From a virus: a stretch of 64,000 bases of DNA. Below are positions 18,308-25,025 of the stretch, one piece after another. The notes under the pieces are model-generated. The model saw only the letters and a program-made list of their open reading frames with translations, did no database searches and was not told the origin of the DNA. The stretch is from IMG/VR virus record IMGVR_UViG_3300027541_000009, positions 62,001-126,000 of that record. The stretch is one strand, 5' to 3'. Numbering within the stretch: the first letter of the stretch is position 1; every line of letters starts with the position of its first letter. A program made the translations under genes and the position numbers.

Positions 18308-19994
18308 AAACTTTTTAAGTACTGGAAATCAATTTACTGAAATATGTTTTACTGACACAAAAACTACATTAATAGTAGGAAAAAATGGAGAGGGTAAGAC
18401 TACACTACACTCTGCTTTAGTATTTGGTCTGTACGGTAAATCTAATAGAAACACAACAAAAAAACTATTGGTCAATAGTAGAAATAAAAAAGATTGTGTA
18501 GTCGAAGTTTATTTTTCAAACGAGGGTAAAGACTACAAAATTGTAAGAGGAATTTCTCCAAATATTTTTGAAATTTGGATAAATGGTAATTTGCAAGAAG
18601 AACTTTCTGCAGTGAAAGATCAACAAAAATATTTGGAACAAGTAATTCTAAAAATGAGTTACAAAACTTTCATGCAGGTTGTTGTTCTTGGGAGTAGTAA
18701 TTTTATACCATTTATGCAATTGTCTTCTTCTGATCGTAGAGATTTAGTGGAAGAATTATTGGACATTAAAATCTTTTCTTCAATGAACATTGTATTAAAA
18801 GATAAAATTAAAGGTTTGGAAAGAAAGTCTAAAGAAATAGATTCAAATATTTCATCAATCAAAGACAAAATTGAAATGCAAAAAGTCTTTATTGAAACAC
18901 TTAAAAATAACAGTAAAGATATTATCACTAAACATAAAAATAAGATTGGTGAGTTGGATTTCCAAGTGCAGGAATTGATTAAATTGAATGATGAATATTT
19001 AAAATCTATTGAAATTGAGCAAGAAAAATTAAATTCAATTTCTTTTTCATCTAAAAAATTAAAACAATTATCTGGAATACGTGGTAAATTAGAAACTAAA
19101 AAATCTATTTTTGAAGAAGAGAAAGATTTTTTTAACGAAAATGAAATTTGCCCAACTTGTAAGACACACTTACAAGTTGATTTTAGAGAAGAAAAAGTAA
19201 AAGAAATCGACATTCAACTTCAAAAAATAGAAGAAGGATTTATCGAATTGCAAGATGCTATTTTGGAAGAAGAGAATAGAGAAAGTATAGTTAAAAATAT
19301 AACCAAAGACATCAGTAACATAACATCAAATATTACTGTCAACAATTCTACAATAAAACAATATAATAAACAGAAGTTAGAACTTGAAAAAGAAATTGAG
19401 AATCTTCTTAGCAAAAATAAAAATGAAAGCAAAGAAGTAAAAATTTTAAGAGATATGATGAAAGAAGAAGATAAGTTGGATAAAGTAAAGTCTCAATGTA
19501 ATGAAGCACTTCATTACTTTGAATTTGCACATCTTCTTATGAAAGATGGTGGAATAAAATCCAAAATAATTCAAAAATATTTGCCAATAATAAATCAGCA
19601 AATAAACAGATATCTCCAAATGATGGATTTGTTTATTAATTTTTCTTTAGATGAAGAATTTAAAGAAAGTGTTAATACACCAGTCCATGAAGATTTTTCT
19701 TATGGATCTTTTAGTGAGGGTGAAAAACAAAGAATATCCTTATCCATTTTATTTGCATGGAGAGAGGTTGCTAGAATGAAGAATTCGGTAAATTGCAATT
19801 TACTTTTCCTAGATGAAATTTTTGATAGTTCGTTGGATACTGAAGGAACAGAATACTTACTTAAAATAATTAAATACGCAATTCAAGATTCTAATATTTT
19901 TATAATTTCTCATAGAATCGATGACCTTACAGATAAATTTGAAAGGGTATTAGAGGTAAAAAAAGTTAATGGATTCTCCAAATTTTTCTCTTGA
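18279..19994 (+). CDS. gp46: Recombination endonuclease subunit gp46 (Rad50-like)
   Basis: 571 residues, as in T4 (560). Walker A GKNGEGKTT (about 34-42); two long coiled-coil arms (about 170-285 and 305-415) joined by a zinc hook CPTCKTH at about 291-297; ABC signature SFSEGEKQRIS (about 480); Walker B LLFLDEIFD (about 512); H-loop ISHRID. It is the ATPase subunit of the gp46/gp47 end-processing complex. The start MLCIQKIKYKNFLS aligns with T4 gp46 although it overlaps the upstream DUF3110 gene by 29 bases. Confidence 0.97.
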   Translation: MLCIQKIKYKNFLSTGNQFTEICFTDTKTTLIVGKNGEGKTTLHSALVFGLYGKSNRNTTKKLLVNSRNKKDCVVEVYFSNEGKDYKIVRGISPNIFEIWINGNLQEELSAVKDQQKYLEQVILKMSYKTFMQVVVLGSSNFIPFMQLSSSDRRDLVEELLDIKIFSSMNIVLKDKIKGLERKSKEIDSNISSIKDKIEMQKVFIETLKNNSKDIITKHKNKIGELDFQVQELIKLNDEYLKSIEIEQEKLNSISFSSKKLKQLSGIRGKLETKKSIFEEEKDFFNENEICPTCKTHLQVDFREEKVKEIDIQLQKIEEGFIELQDAILEEENRESIVKNITKDISNITSNITVNNSTIKQYNKQKLELEKEIENLLSKNKNESKEVKILRDMMKEEDKLDKVKSQCNEALHYFEFAHLLMKDGGIKSKIIQKYLPIINQQINRYLQMMDLFINFSLDEEFKESVNTPVHEDFSYGSFSEGEKQRISLSILFAWREVARMKNSVNCNLLFLDEIFDSSLDTEGTEYLLKIIKYAIQDSNIFIISHRIDDLTDKFERVLEVKKVNGFSKFFS

Positions 19995-20019
19995 CTTTTA
20001 ACCCGAAACTTACTATACT
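19991..20019 (+). promoter_or_regulatory. Sigma70-type promoter of the clamp operon
   Basis: TTGACT (19991-19996), 17-base spacer, TATACT (20014-20019). It overlaps the gp46 stop and would start transcription near 20026. That argues for the ATG at 20041 rather than the in-frame TTG at 20026 as start of the next gene. Confidence 0.75.
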
Positions 20020-20040
20020 TTATTCTTGATAAAAGCAATT

Positions 20041-20511
20041 ATGGAAAACTTTGACATGATCAATGATTACATTGGAATTTCATCTTCTTTACCTTCACCT
20101 TATGCGGATACTACAATTTTAGGAGGGGAAGACTATTTGAGTTTTAATTCTAATTCTTACAATTCAGATTATATTACATTTAATACAATGTCAGGTTCTA
20201 GTGCTGGAAGTCCTATGACTAATGAAAATGCAAATGGTTTTTGGAAATATAATGAAGATAAAATTATAAAGCAACTAGAAGAATATATTAAAGGTACATA
20301 TCGACAGCATTATGTAGATCGAACTGGTGGTGGAAATGAACAAACACTAGACAAGATCAAACACAATCGTCGTGAAGGGTTTTGTGCTGGTAATGTAACT
20401 AAGTATATTGATCGTTACGATACCAAAGGAACTCCTCGTGCAGATCTCTTTAAAGTACTGCATTACACTATTCTCCTGATCAATCATCTTAACCTTATTG
20501 AAAACAAGTGA
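20041..20511 (+). CDS. DUF3310 (nucleotide kinase-like) protein
   Basis: 156 residues. The C-terminal half is a DUF3310 domain: HYVDRTGGGNEQTLDKI, then GFCAGNVTKYIDRYDTKG and RADLFKVLHYTILLINHL. The domain is widespread in phages, often annotated as a nucleotide kinase-like protein, but no kinase activity is established and no P-loop is present. The N-terminal 75 residues are Ser/Asn/Gly-rich. It is first in the sigma70-driven replication operon; its TGA overlaps the gp45 start. Confidence 0.8.
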   Translation: MENFDMINDYIGISSSLPSPYADTTILGGEDYLSFNSNSYNSDYITFNTMSGSSAGSPMTNENANGFWKYNEDKIIKQLEEYIKGTYRQHYVDRTGGGNEQTLDKIKHNRREGFCAGNVTKYIDRYDTKGTPRADLFKVLHYTILLINHLNLIENK

Positions 20512-21179
20512 TGAAACTTTCTGAAAATACTATTTCTATTTTAAAAAACTTTTCGACTATTAATCCTAGTATCTACATTCGAAAAGGTAATGTCATCAGA
20601 ACTATTGCAATGTCTGGAAATATTGCTGCATCTGCAAAAGTTGCAGAAGAATTTGATAATGAATTTGCAATTTATGATCTGAATCAATTTCTTAATGGTC
20701 TGAAACTTTATGATAATCCACAACTAGATTTTTCTGAAGAAAATTGCGTATTGGTGAAGCAAGGAAGTCATACCATTAAATATTTTCTAACTGATCCTAC
20801 TCTTATTTTCGCACCTGAAAATAAAGATATTGTTCTCCCTTCTAAAGATATTTGTTTCCAAATTGATGAAGCACAATTTGAAAAATTAGTTCGAGCTTCA
20901 TCTGTTTTTGGTCTTCCTGACCTTTCAGTAGTTGGGGAAGATGGAAAAATCGAATTGCAAGTTCGACAGAAAGAAAATGTTACATCTAATGAAGTATCTA
21001 TTGTTGTGGGTGAGACTGAGGATGAGTTTTGCTTGAACTTCAAAATTGAAAACTTGCGGATTATTCCTGGATCCTATAACGTAGTTATCTCAAGGCAATT
21101 CATTGCAGAGTTTACAAATCAGAATTTTGATTTGACTTATTTTGTTGGTCTTGAGAGTGATAGTTCCTTCATCTCTTAA
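20511..21179 (+). CDS. gp45: Sliding clamp gp45
   Basis: 222 residues from ATG 20511 (T4 228); MKLSENTISILKNFSTINPS matches the T4 start MKLSKDTTALLKNFATINSG, so the GTG three bases earlier is not preferred. Later matches include FAIYDLNQFLNGL and the terminal VGLESDSSF. The trimeric ring tethers the polymerase gp43 and is the mobile enhancer of gp55-dependent late transcription. The start overlaps the preceding stop (GTGATG); gp44, gp62 and regA follow in the conserved order, interrupted by two small genes. Confidence 0.97.
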   Translation: MKLSENTISILKNFSTINPSIYIRKGNVIRTIAMSGNIAASAKVAEEFDNEFAIYDLNQFLNGLKLYDNPQLDFSEENCVLVKQGSHTIKYFLTDPTLIFAPENKDIVLPSKDICFQIDEAQFEKLVRASSVFGLPDLSVVGEDGKIELQVRQKENVTSNEVSIVVGETEDEFCLNFKIENLRIIPGSYNVVISRQFIAEFTNQNFDLTYFVGLESDSSFIS

Positions 21180-21187
21180 TTTTTATT

Positions 21188-21598
21188 ATGGACTTTTTGT
21201 TTTATCTAACACCTATAGGTAGAGAAATCATCAGCAGTGTTATGCTAAAAAACTTTAGAATTCAGGAAAATCCTCCTATTTGTAAAAAATATAAAGATTT
21301 GTTTGGATATACTAAAAGTCCCAATTTTGTAATTTGCACAGATAACATTAAAAATAATATCAGTCCAGTATCACATTATGTAAATGAAACTGTATACCAT
21401 GAAGCTGTTCATGTTGTACAATCATGTAAAGGTGGTCCAATTAATATAAAAGACATTACACTTAGTTCTGAAAAATTGAATGATGTAAATCGTTCTGTAA
21501 ATTATGGAACTTCTGCAAGTGTTTATGAAATGGAATCTTATTATTTGGAAGATAAACCTGAGTTGGTTTCAAGTTATTTGAAAAAATACTGTTTTTAA
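21188..21598 (+). CDS. Small putative zinc metallopeptidase (HExxH)
   Basis: 136 residues. YHEAVHVVQSCKGG at about 73-86 contains a classical HExxH zinc motif, and about 35 residues later VYEMESYYLED supplies Glu candidates for the third ligand, as in small gluzincin-type peptidases. The rest is unfamiliar; no signal peptide or membrane helix is evident, so a cytoplasmic target is likely. It lies 8 bases after the clamp gene in the replication operon and is expressed early. A non-catalytic role is possible, since only the motif, not the fold, can be judged here. Confidence 0.55.
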   Translation: MDFLFYLTPIGREIISSVMLKNFRIQENPPICKKYKDLFGYTKSPNFVICTDNIKNNISPVSHYVNETVYHEAVHVVQSCKGGPINIKDITLSSEKLNDVNRSVNYGTSASVYEMESYYLEDKPELVSSYLKKYCF

Positions 21599-21604
21599 TT
21601 TGTT

Positions 21605-22144
21605 ATGAACATTTTTGTTGTAGATCAATGTCCAAAAAAATCTGCTGAACAACTTCCCGATAAACATATTGTAAAAATGCCCTTAGAGACCTGTCAAATG
21701 GTCTCTGTGATATATTCGGATTGGTATTATAATTGGGGAACAATTAACAAAGTAGATGGAAATCCTTATAGCACCAAACGAGGAGCATTCCGTAACCATC
21801 CATGTACTAAATGGGCATCAGAATCTTACGGGAATCTTGCCTGGTTGCTTTCCCATGGACTATTTCTTTGCTTAGAATATACTGAACGTTACAATAAAAG
21901 ACATTCCTGTCAGAATACAATTGAGCAGGCAATTGATATATTTAATAGTAAAAGTGATAGGTTATTCTCTAATTACCAAGATGTAATAGAATTTACTCGT
22001 GCAATGCCAGATGAGTTGAAAAATAATACGTCTATAAGTACAATGGAAGCATATCAAAAATATGTTGCATCTAAACCTTGGGTGAAAGATAATTACCTAA
22101 GAAAACCTGAAAGACTACCTGAGTGGATTTTTAATTATGCGTGA
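21605..22144 (+). CDS. Conserved phage protein of unknown function
   Basis: 179 residues with evenly spread Cys, His and Trp: MNIFVVDQCPKKSAEQLPDK, HIVKMPLETCQMV, NHPCTKWASESYGNLAWLL, LCLEYTERYNKRHSC and the ending RLPEWIFNYA. I recognise this as a conserved family of phages and bacteria, sometimes loosely annotated as a pyrimidine-dimer glycosylase; it does not resemble T4 DenV, so I assign no function. It lies between gp45 and gp44 and overlaps the gp44 start by 8 bases, placing it in the replisome operon. Confidence 0.75.
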   Translation: MNIFVVDQCPKKSAEQLPDKHIVKMPLETCQMVSVIYSDWYYNWGTINKVDGNPYSTKRGAFRNHPCTKWASESYGNLAWLLSHGLFLCLEYTERYNKRHSCQNTIEQAIDIFNSKSDRLFSNYQDVIEFTRAMPDELKNNTSISTMEAYQKYVASKPWVKDNYLRKPERLPEWIFNYA

Positions 22145-23078
22145 TGACTTTTTGTTTGTTGAAAAATATGCACCAAAAACCATAGATGAATGTATTCTTC
22201 CCGAAGAACTGAGGAAGTTTTTTAATGAAATTAGAAACTCTAAAGAAGTTCCTAATTTAATCTTGTCTGGTCCTCCTGGGATAGGTAAAACTTCTACAAT
22301 TAAAGCTCTATCCAATGAACTTGGATTGGACTTTATGATGATTAATGGATCAGAAGAAGGACGTTTTATTGATACTATTAGAAATAAGGTTCAAACTTAT
22401 GCATCCACAGTATCACTTACAAATACTGGTAAAAAAATACTTTTGATTGATGAGGCAGACAATGTAACTCATGATGCCCAACTTGCTTTACGTGGGGCAA
22501 TTGAAAAACTTCAAAAGAATTGTATTTTTATTTTTACTTGTAATTACAAAAATAAAATTCTTCCACCTCTTCATTCTAGATGTTCAGTATTAGATTTTAC
22601 TATTCCTACAAAAGAAAAACCTAAACTGGCTCTAGCATTATTTGAACGTATTGAAAATATTTTAAAATCTGAAAATATTGAATATGAAAAGAAAGTTCTT
22701 GCACAACTAGTGCAAAAATATTTTCCAGATTTCCGTAGAACTCTAAATGAACTTCAAAGGTATTCATCTACAGGTAAGTTAGAATTAAATTCAATAACAT
22801 CTTCATCTAATGCAAATGTTTTAGAATTAATGGAATACCTGAAAACTAAAAATTTCACAGAAGTCAAGAAGTGGACTACTTTAAATATTGACAATGATAT
22901 TAGTAAAGTTTTACGTCAAATTTATGATGAACTTTATAAAGTATTGGTTCCATCTACTCTTCCTGCTGCTGTTTTGGTTTTAGCAAAATATCAATATCAA
23001 AGTGGTTTTGTGATGGATCAGGAAATCAATCTTCTTGCATGTTTAGTTGAAATTATGTGTGAATGTGAGTTTGTATGA
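22137..23078 (+). CDS. gp44: Clamp loader ATPase gp44
   Basis: 313 residues (T4 319). AAA+ motifs: Walker A SGPPGIGKTS (about 44-53), Walker B LLIDEADNV (about 101), sensor 1 FIFTCNY, the arginine-finger SRC motif HSRCSV. Four gp44 subunits with one gp62 open the gp45 ring and close it on primer ends. The start lies 8 bases inside the upstream gene; the last four bases overlap the gp62 start. Confidence 0.97.
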   Translation: MRDDFLFVEKYAPKTIDECILPEELRKFFNEIRNSKEVPNLILSGPPGIGKTSTIKALSNELGLDFMMINGSEEGRFIDTIRNKVQTYASTVSLTNTGKKILLIDEADNVTHDAQLALRGAIEKLQKNCIFIFTCNYKNKILPPLHSRCSVLDFTIPTKEKPKLALALFERIENILKSENIEYEKKVLAQLVQKYFPDFRRTLNELQRYSSTGKLELNSITSSSNANVLELMEYLKTKNFTEVKKWTTLNIDNDISKVLRQIYDELYKVLVPSTLPAAVLVLAKYQYQSGFVMDQEINLLACLVEIMCECEFV

Positions 23079-23464
23079 GCACTTCTCCTTGGGATTGGGT
23101 AAAAACAATAACGAGTACTAAAGAAAATCTATTAGAGACTGAAGATTTAAAAACTTATGAACCTTTCATAGTAAATAAAGCTTTATCGTATCATTTTGAT
23201 TGTACTTTATATGCAAATGAAATGAATAAGCATTTTTATCTAGATAAAGATATGCAGTATTCTTTTTACTTGCATGGTATTCGTAAAATGAAAAGAGGAT
23301 TTTCTCCTTGGATTAAAAAAGAAAGTATACAAGATTTAGATTATATCAAGGCATATTATGGATATAATAATGAAAAAGCACTTCAAGTTCTTAGTATTCT
23401 CTCAAAAAAACAAATAAACTATATAAAAGATAGACTTGAAAATCGTGGATTTGAAAAACAATGA
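23075..23464 (+). CDS. gp62: Clamp loader small subunit gp62
   Basis: 129 residues, shorter than T4 gp62 (187). SPWDWVKTITSTKENLL, ALSYHFDCTLYANEMNKHFY and LDKDMQYSFYLHGIRKMKRG are the conserved gp62 blocks. It completes the gp44/62 clamp loader. The gene is coupled at both ends by ATGA overlaps (gp44 before, regA after). Confidence 0.93.
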   Translation: MSTSPWDWVKTITSTKENLLETEDLKTYEPFIVNKALSYHFDCTLYANEMNKHFYLDKDMQYSFYLHGIRKMKRGFSPWIKKESIQDLDYIKAYYGYNNEKALQVLSILSKKQINYIKDRLENRGFEKQ

Positions 23465-23895
23465 CTAATGTAAATGAACCCCAAGTAAATTGGACACCAT
23501 CTATGATGGTTGAAGTTACTCTAAACGAACCAGATGACTTTTTGAAAGTTAGAGAGACTCTTACTAGAATAGGAGTTGCATCTAGAAAGGAAAAGAAACT
23601 TTATCAATCCGTTCATATTCTTCATAAGCAAGGCAGATATTATCTGACACATTTTAAAGAACTATTTGCTCTAGATGGAAAATATGCAAATATTACAGTC
23701 AATGATGTTCAAAGACGTAATAGAATTGTTCAACTAGTTGCAGATTGGGGATTGATTTCTATTGTAAATCCAGATCAAGTAGTAGATATTGCTCCTCTCA
23801 ATCAAATCAAAGTTATTTCTTTTAAAGAAAAAAATGAGTGGGCACTGGAAAGTAAATATTCCATTGGCAAAAAAGTTAAACCTGAAAACGAGTAA
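23461..23895 (+). CDS. regA: Translational repressor RegA
   Basis: 144 residues (T4 122). The family blocks are VEVTLNEPDDFLKVRETLTR, IGVASRKEKKLYQSVHILHK, YYLTHFKELFALDG and RNRIVQLVADWGLI. RegA binds the start region of early mRNAs, in T4 including those of clamp, loader and its own gene, and blocks translation. It is about 20 residues longer than T4 at the C-terminus. A bidirectional terminator hairpin follows after 19 bases, ending the replication operon. Confidence 0.95.
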   Translation: MTNVNEPQVNWTPSMMVEVTLNEPDDFLKVRETLTRIGVASRKEKKLYQSVHILHKQGRYYLTHFKELFALDGKYANITVNDVQRRNRIVQLVADWGLISIVNPDQVVDIAPLNQIKVISFKEKNEWALESKYSIGKKVKPENE

Positions 23896-23914
23896 TCAGT
23901 GATATAACCCGAAT

Positions 23915-23946
23915 AAAATGGGAGTGCTAACCACACTCCCATTTTT
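23915..23946 (+). terminator. Intrinsic terminator after regA
   Basis: Stem ATGGGAGTG/CACTCCCAT (23918-23926 with 23934-23942), 7-base loop, flanked by A and T runs, so it could act in both directions. Confidence 0.9.
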
Positions 23947-23960
23947 AATGTAAGAAAATA

Positions 23961-24016
23961 TATAATAATGAAATGAGATGCCCACTGGGATCTCATAAAC
24001 TAAGATGCTCATTGGA
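23961..24016 (+). promoter_or_regulatory. Structured leader of the hsp20 gene
   Basis: A perfect -10 box TATAAT (23961-23966) has no clear -35 partner. Downstream, ATGAGAT/ATCTCAT with an inner CCC/GGG forms a 10-bp hairpin with one bulged G (23973-23996), and the sequence AGATGCYCAYTGG occurs twice (23976 and 24003). TGGAGG just before the ATG at 24024 is the ribosome site, adjacent to the second copy. Confidence 0.45.
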
Positions 24017-24023
24017 GGTCAAA

Positions 24024-24455
24024 ATGACAACTATCGCAAAATACAACACGTCTAACATTCAAAAGTTTTTTGAAGATATTGACAGACTAACAATTGGAAT
24101 GGATCCATTTTTTAGTAGGTTAGATAATCTTCATGTTACTAATTATCCCCCATTTAATGTTATAGATTTAGGGAATGGTCAGCAACGATTAGAAATTGCA
24201 GTTGCAGGATTTTCAAAGTCTGAAATTAGTGTCTACACTGAAAATAATGTTCTAACAGTTTCTGGAACAAAAGAAAGTAGACCTGAAGAAAACTATAAGC
24301 ATCATGGAATTGCTTCTAGATCATTCACTAGAACATGGCCAATTTCAGATGATATTAGAATTGGTGATGTAAAACTTATAGATGGTTTATTGTCTATTGA
24401 GGTATTGAGAATTATTCCAGATCATCAAAAGAAAAGAACTTATAGTGTTCTATAA
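24024..24455 (+). CDS. hsp20: Small heat-shock protein Hsp20
   Basis: 143 residues from ATG 24024, chosen for its GGAGG site; the frame extends upstream through the leader. The alpha-crystallin domain spans about 35-125: FNVIDLGNGQQRLEIAVAGF, SEISVYTENNVLTVSGTK, YKHHGIASRSFTRTWPISDD and LIDGLLSIEVLRIIP. Nearly all T4-like cyanophages carry this chaperone, proposed to protect proteins or virion scaffolds during infection. It is separated from the replication operon by a terminator and has its own leader. Confidence 0.95.
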   Translation: MTTIAKYNTSNIQKFFEDIDRLTIGMDPFFSRLDNLHVTNYPPFNVIDLGNGQQRLEIAVAGFSKSEISVYTENNVLTVSGTKESRPEENYKHHGIASRSFTRTWPISDDIRIGDVKLIDGLLSIEVLRIIPDHQKKRTYSVL

Positions 24456-24458
24456 ATA
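24451..24458 (+). promoter_or_regulatory. Late-box match at hsp20 stop
   Basis: Exact TATAAATA overlapping the hsp20 stop codon. Only 10 bases separate it from the ATG at 24469, so the message would be almost leaderless. Confidence 0.45.
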
Positions 24459-24468
24459 AAAATAAAAA

Positions 24469-24624
24469 ATGAAAACCTTTCAGGAATTTAAAAAAATTAT
24501 AAATGAAATGGTAGGTGATTTTGGTTCTGGTGTAAGACCACCAAAACCCAAATGTTATGGGAAAACGACTACTTATGCCATGCTTCCCGGAAAAAGAGTA
24601 TGTAAGTTCAAAAGAAAAAGATAA
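24469..24624 (+). CDS. 51-residue protein with internal-protein-type N-terminus
   Basis: Starts MKTFQEFKKIINEM, closely like the capsid-targeting peptide of T4 internal proteins (MKTYQEFIAEA), including an I-x-E that gp21 could cut after residue 13. The remaining 38 residues are basic, with two Cys (PPKPKCYG, RVCKFKRKR). No other motif. It lies between hsp20 and a strong terminator. The N-terminal resemblance suggests a small packaged head protein; that is inference. Confidence 0.65.
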   Translation: MKTFQEFKKIINEMVGDFGSGVRPPKPKCYGKTTTYAMLPGKRVCKFKRKR

Positions 24625-24649
24625 ATACTTTTGAATATCGTCGGCGCAA

Positions 24650-24692
24650 GAGGAGTACCTGGCAAAATCCAGGTTGACTCCTCCTTTTTTTT
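24650..24692 (+). terminator. Intrinsic terminator
   Basis: Stem GAGGAGTACCTGG with CCAGGTTGACTCCTC (two-base internal mismatch), 6-base loop, then eight T. Confidence 0.9.
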
Positions 24693-24734
24693 GTGATATC
24701 ATTGTTGGATACCAAATGTGAATGGAAAAATAAA

Positions 24735-25025
24735 ATGATACAAGGACTATTACTTACAACTAACCAAATCTTAGTAACGGAAGTACATGAAGTGATGGTT
24801 GATTTGGGTGAACCTAATTGTAGGATGGTTAATCCTTGCACAATTAATAGTGATGGTGATCTTGTAAGGTACTTGTCTGATCACACAAATCAGACTACAT
24901 TTATGATTTCATCTGATAAAATTTTAACTATCTTTGATCCACTTACTGATATAAAGGATCAATATAGAATTTTGACTGGATATGTAGAAGAGGTTTCAAC
25001 TAGTGAGGAGGAGGAACTGAATTGA
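24735..25025 (+). CDS. LSm/Sm-like protein upstream of DNA polymerase
   Basis: 96 residues from ATG 24735 (the frame extends upstream to 24693 but into the terminator). MIQGLLLTTNQILVTEVHEV resembles an Sm1-like strand pair, and FMISSDKILTIFDP parallels FIMSLDKIITMTE of the 15853-16266 protein, so the two look like distant paralogues. The acidic tail EEEELN is encoded by GAG repeats that also form the ribosome site for gp43. The stop overlaps the gp43 start. The function is unknown; RNA binding is a guess from the fold. Confidence 0.65.
   Translation: MIQGLLLTTNQILVTEVHEVMVDLGEPNCRMVNPCTINSDGDLVRYLSDHTNQTTFMISSDKILTIFDPLTDIKDQYRILTGYVEEVSTSEEEELN

Noticed and set aside
18659-19213. Minus-strand open frame of 184 residues
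   Set aside because: Lies fully inside gp46 and mirrors its coiled-coil codons; low-complexity Ser/Leu product, no start signals.
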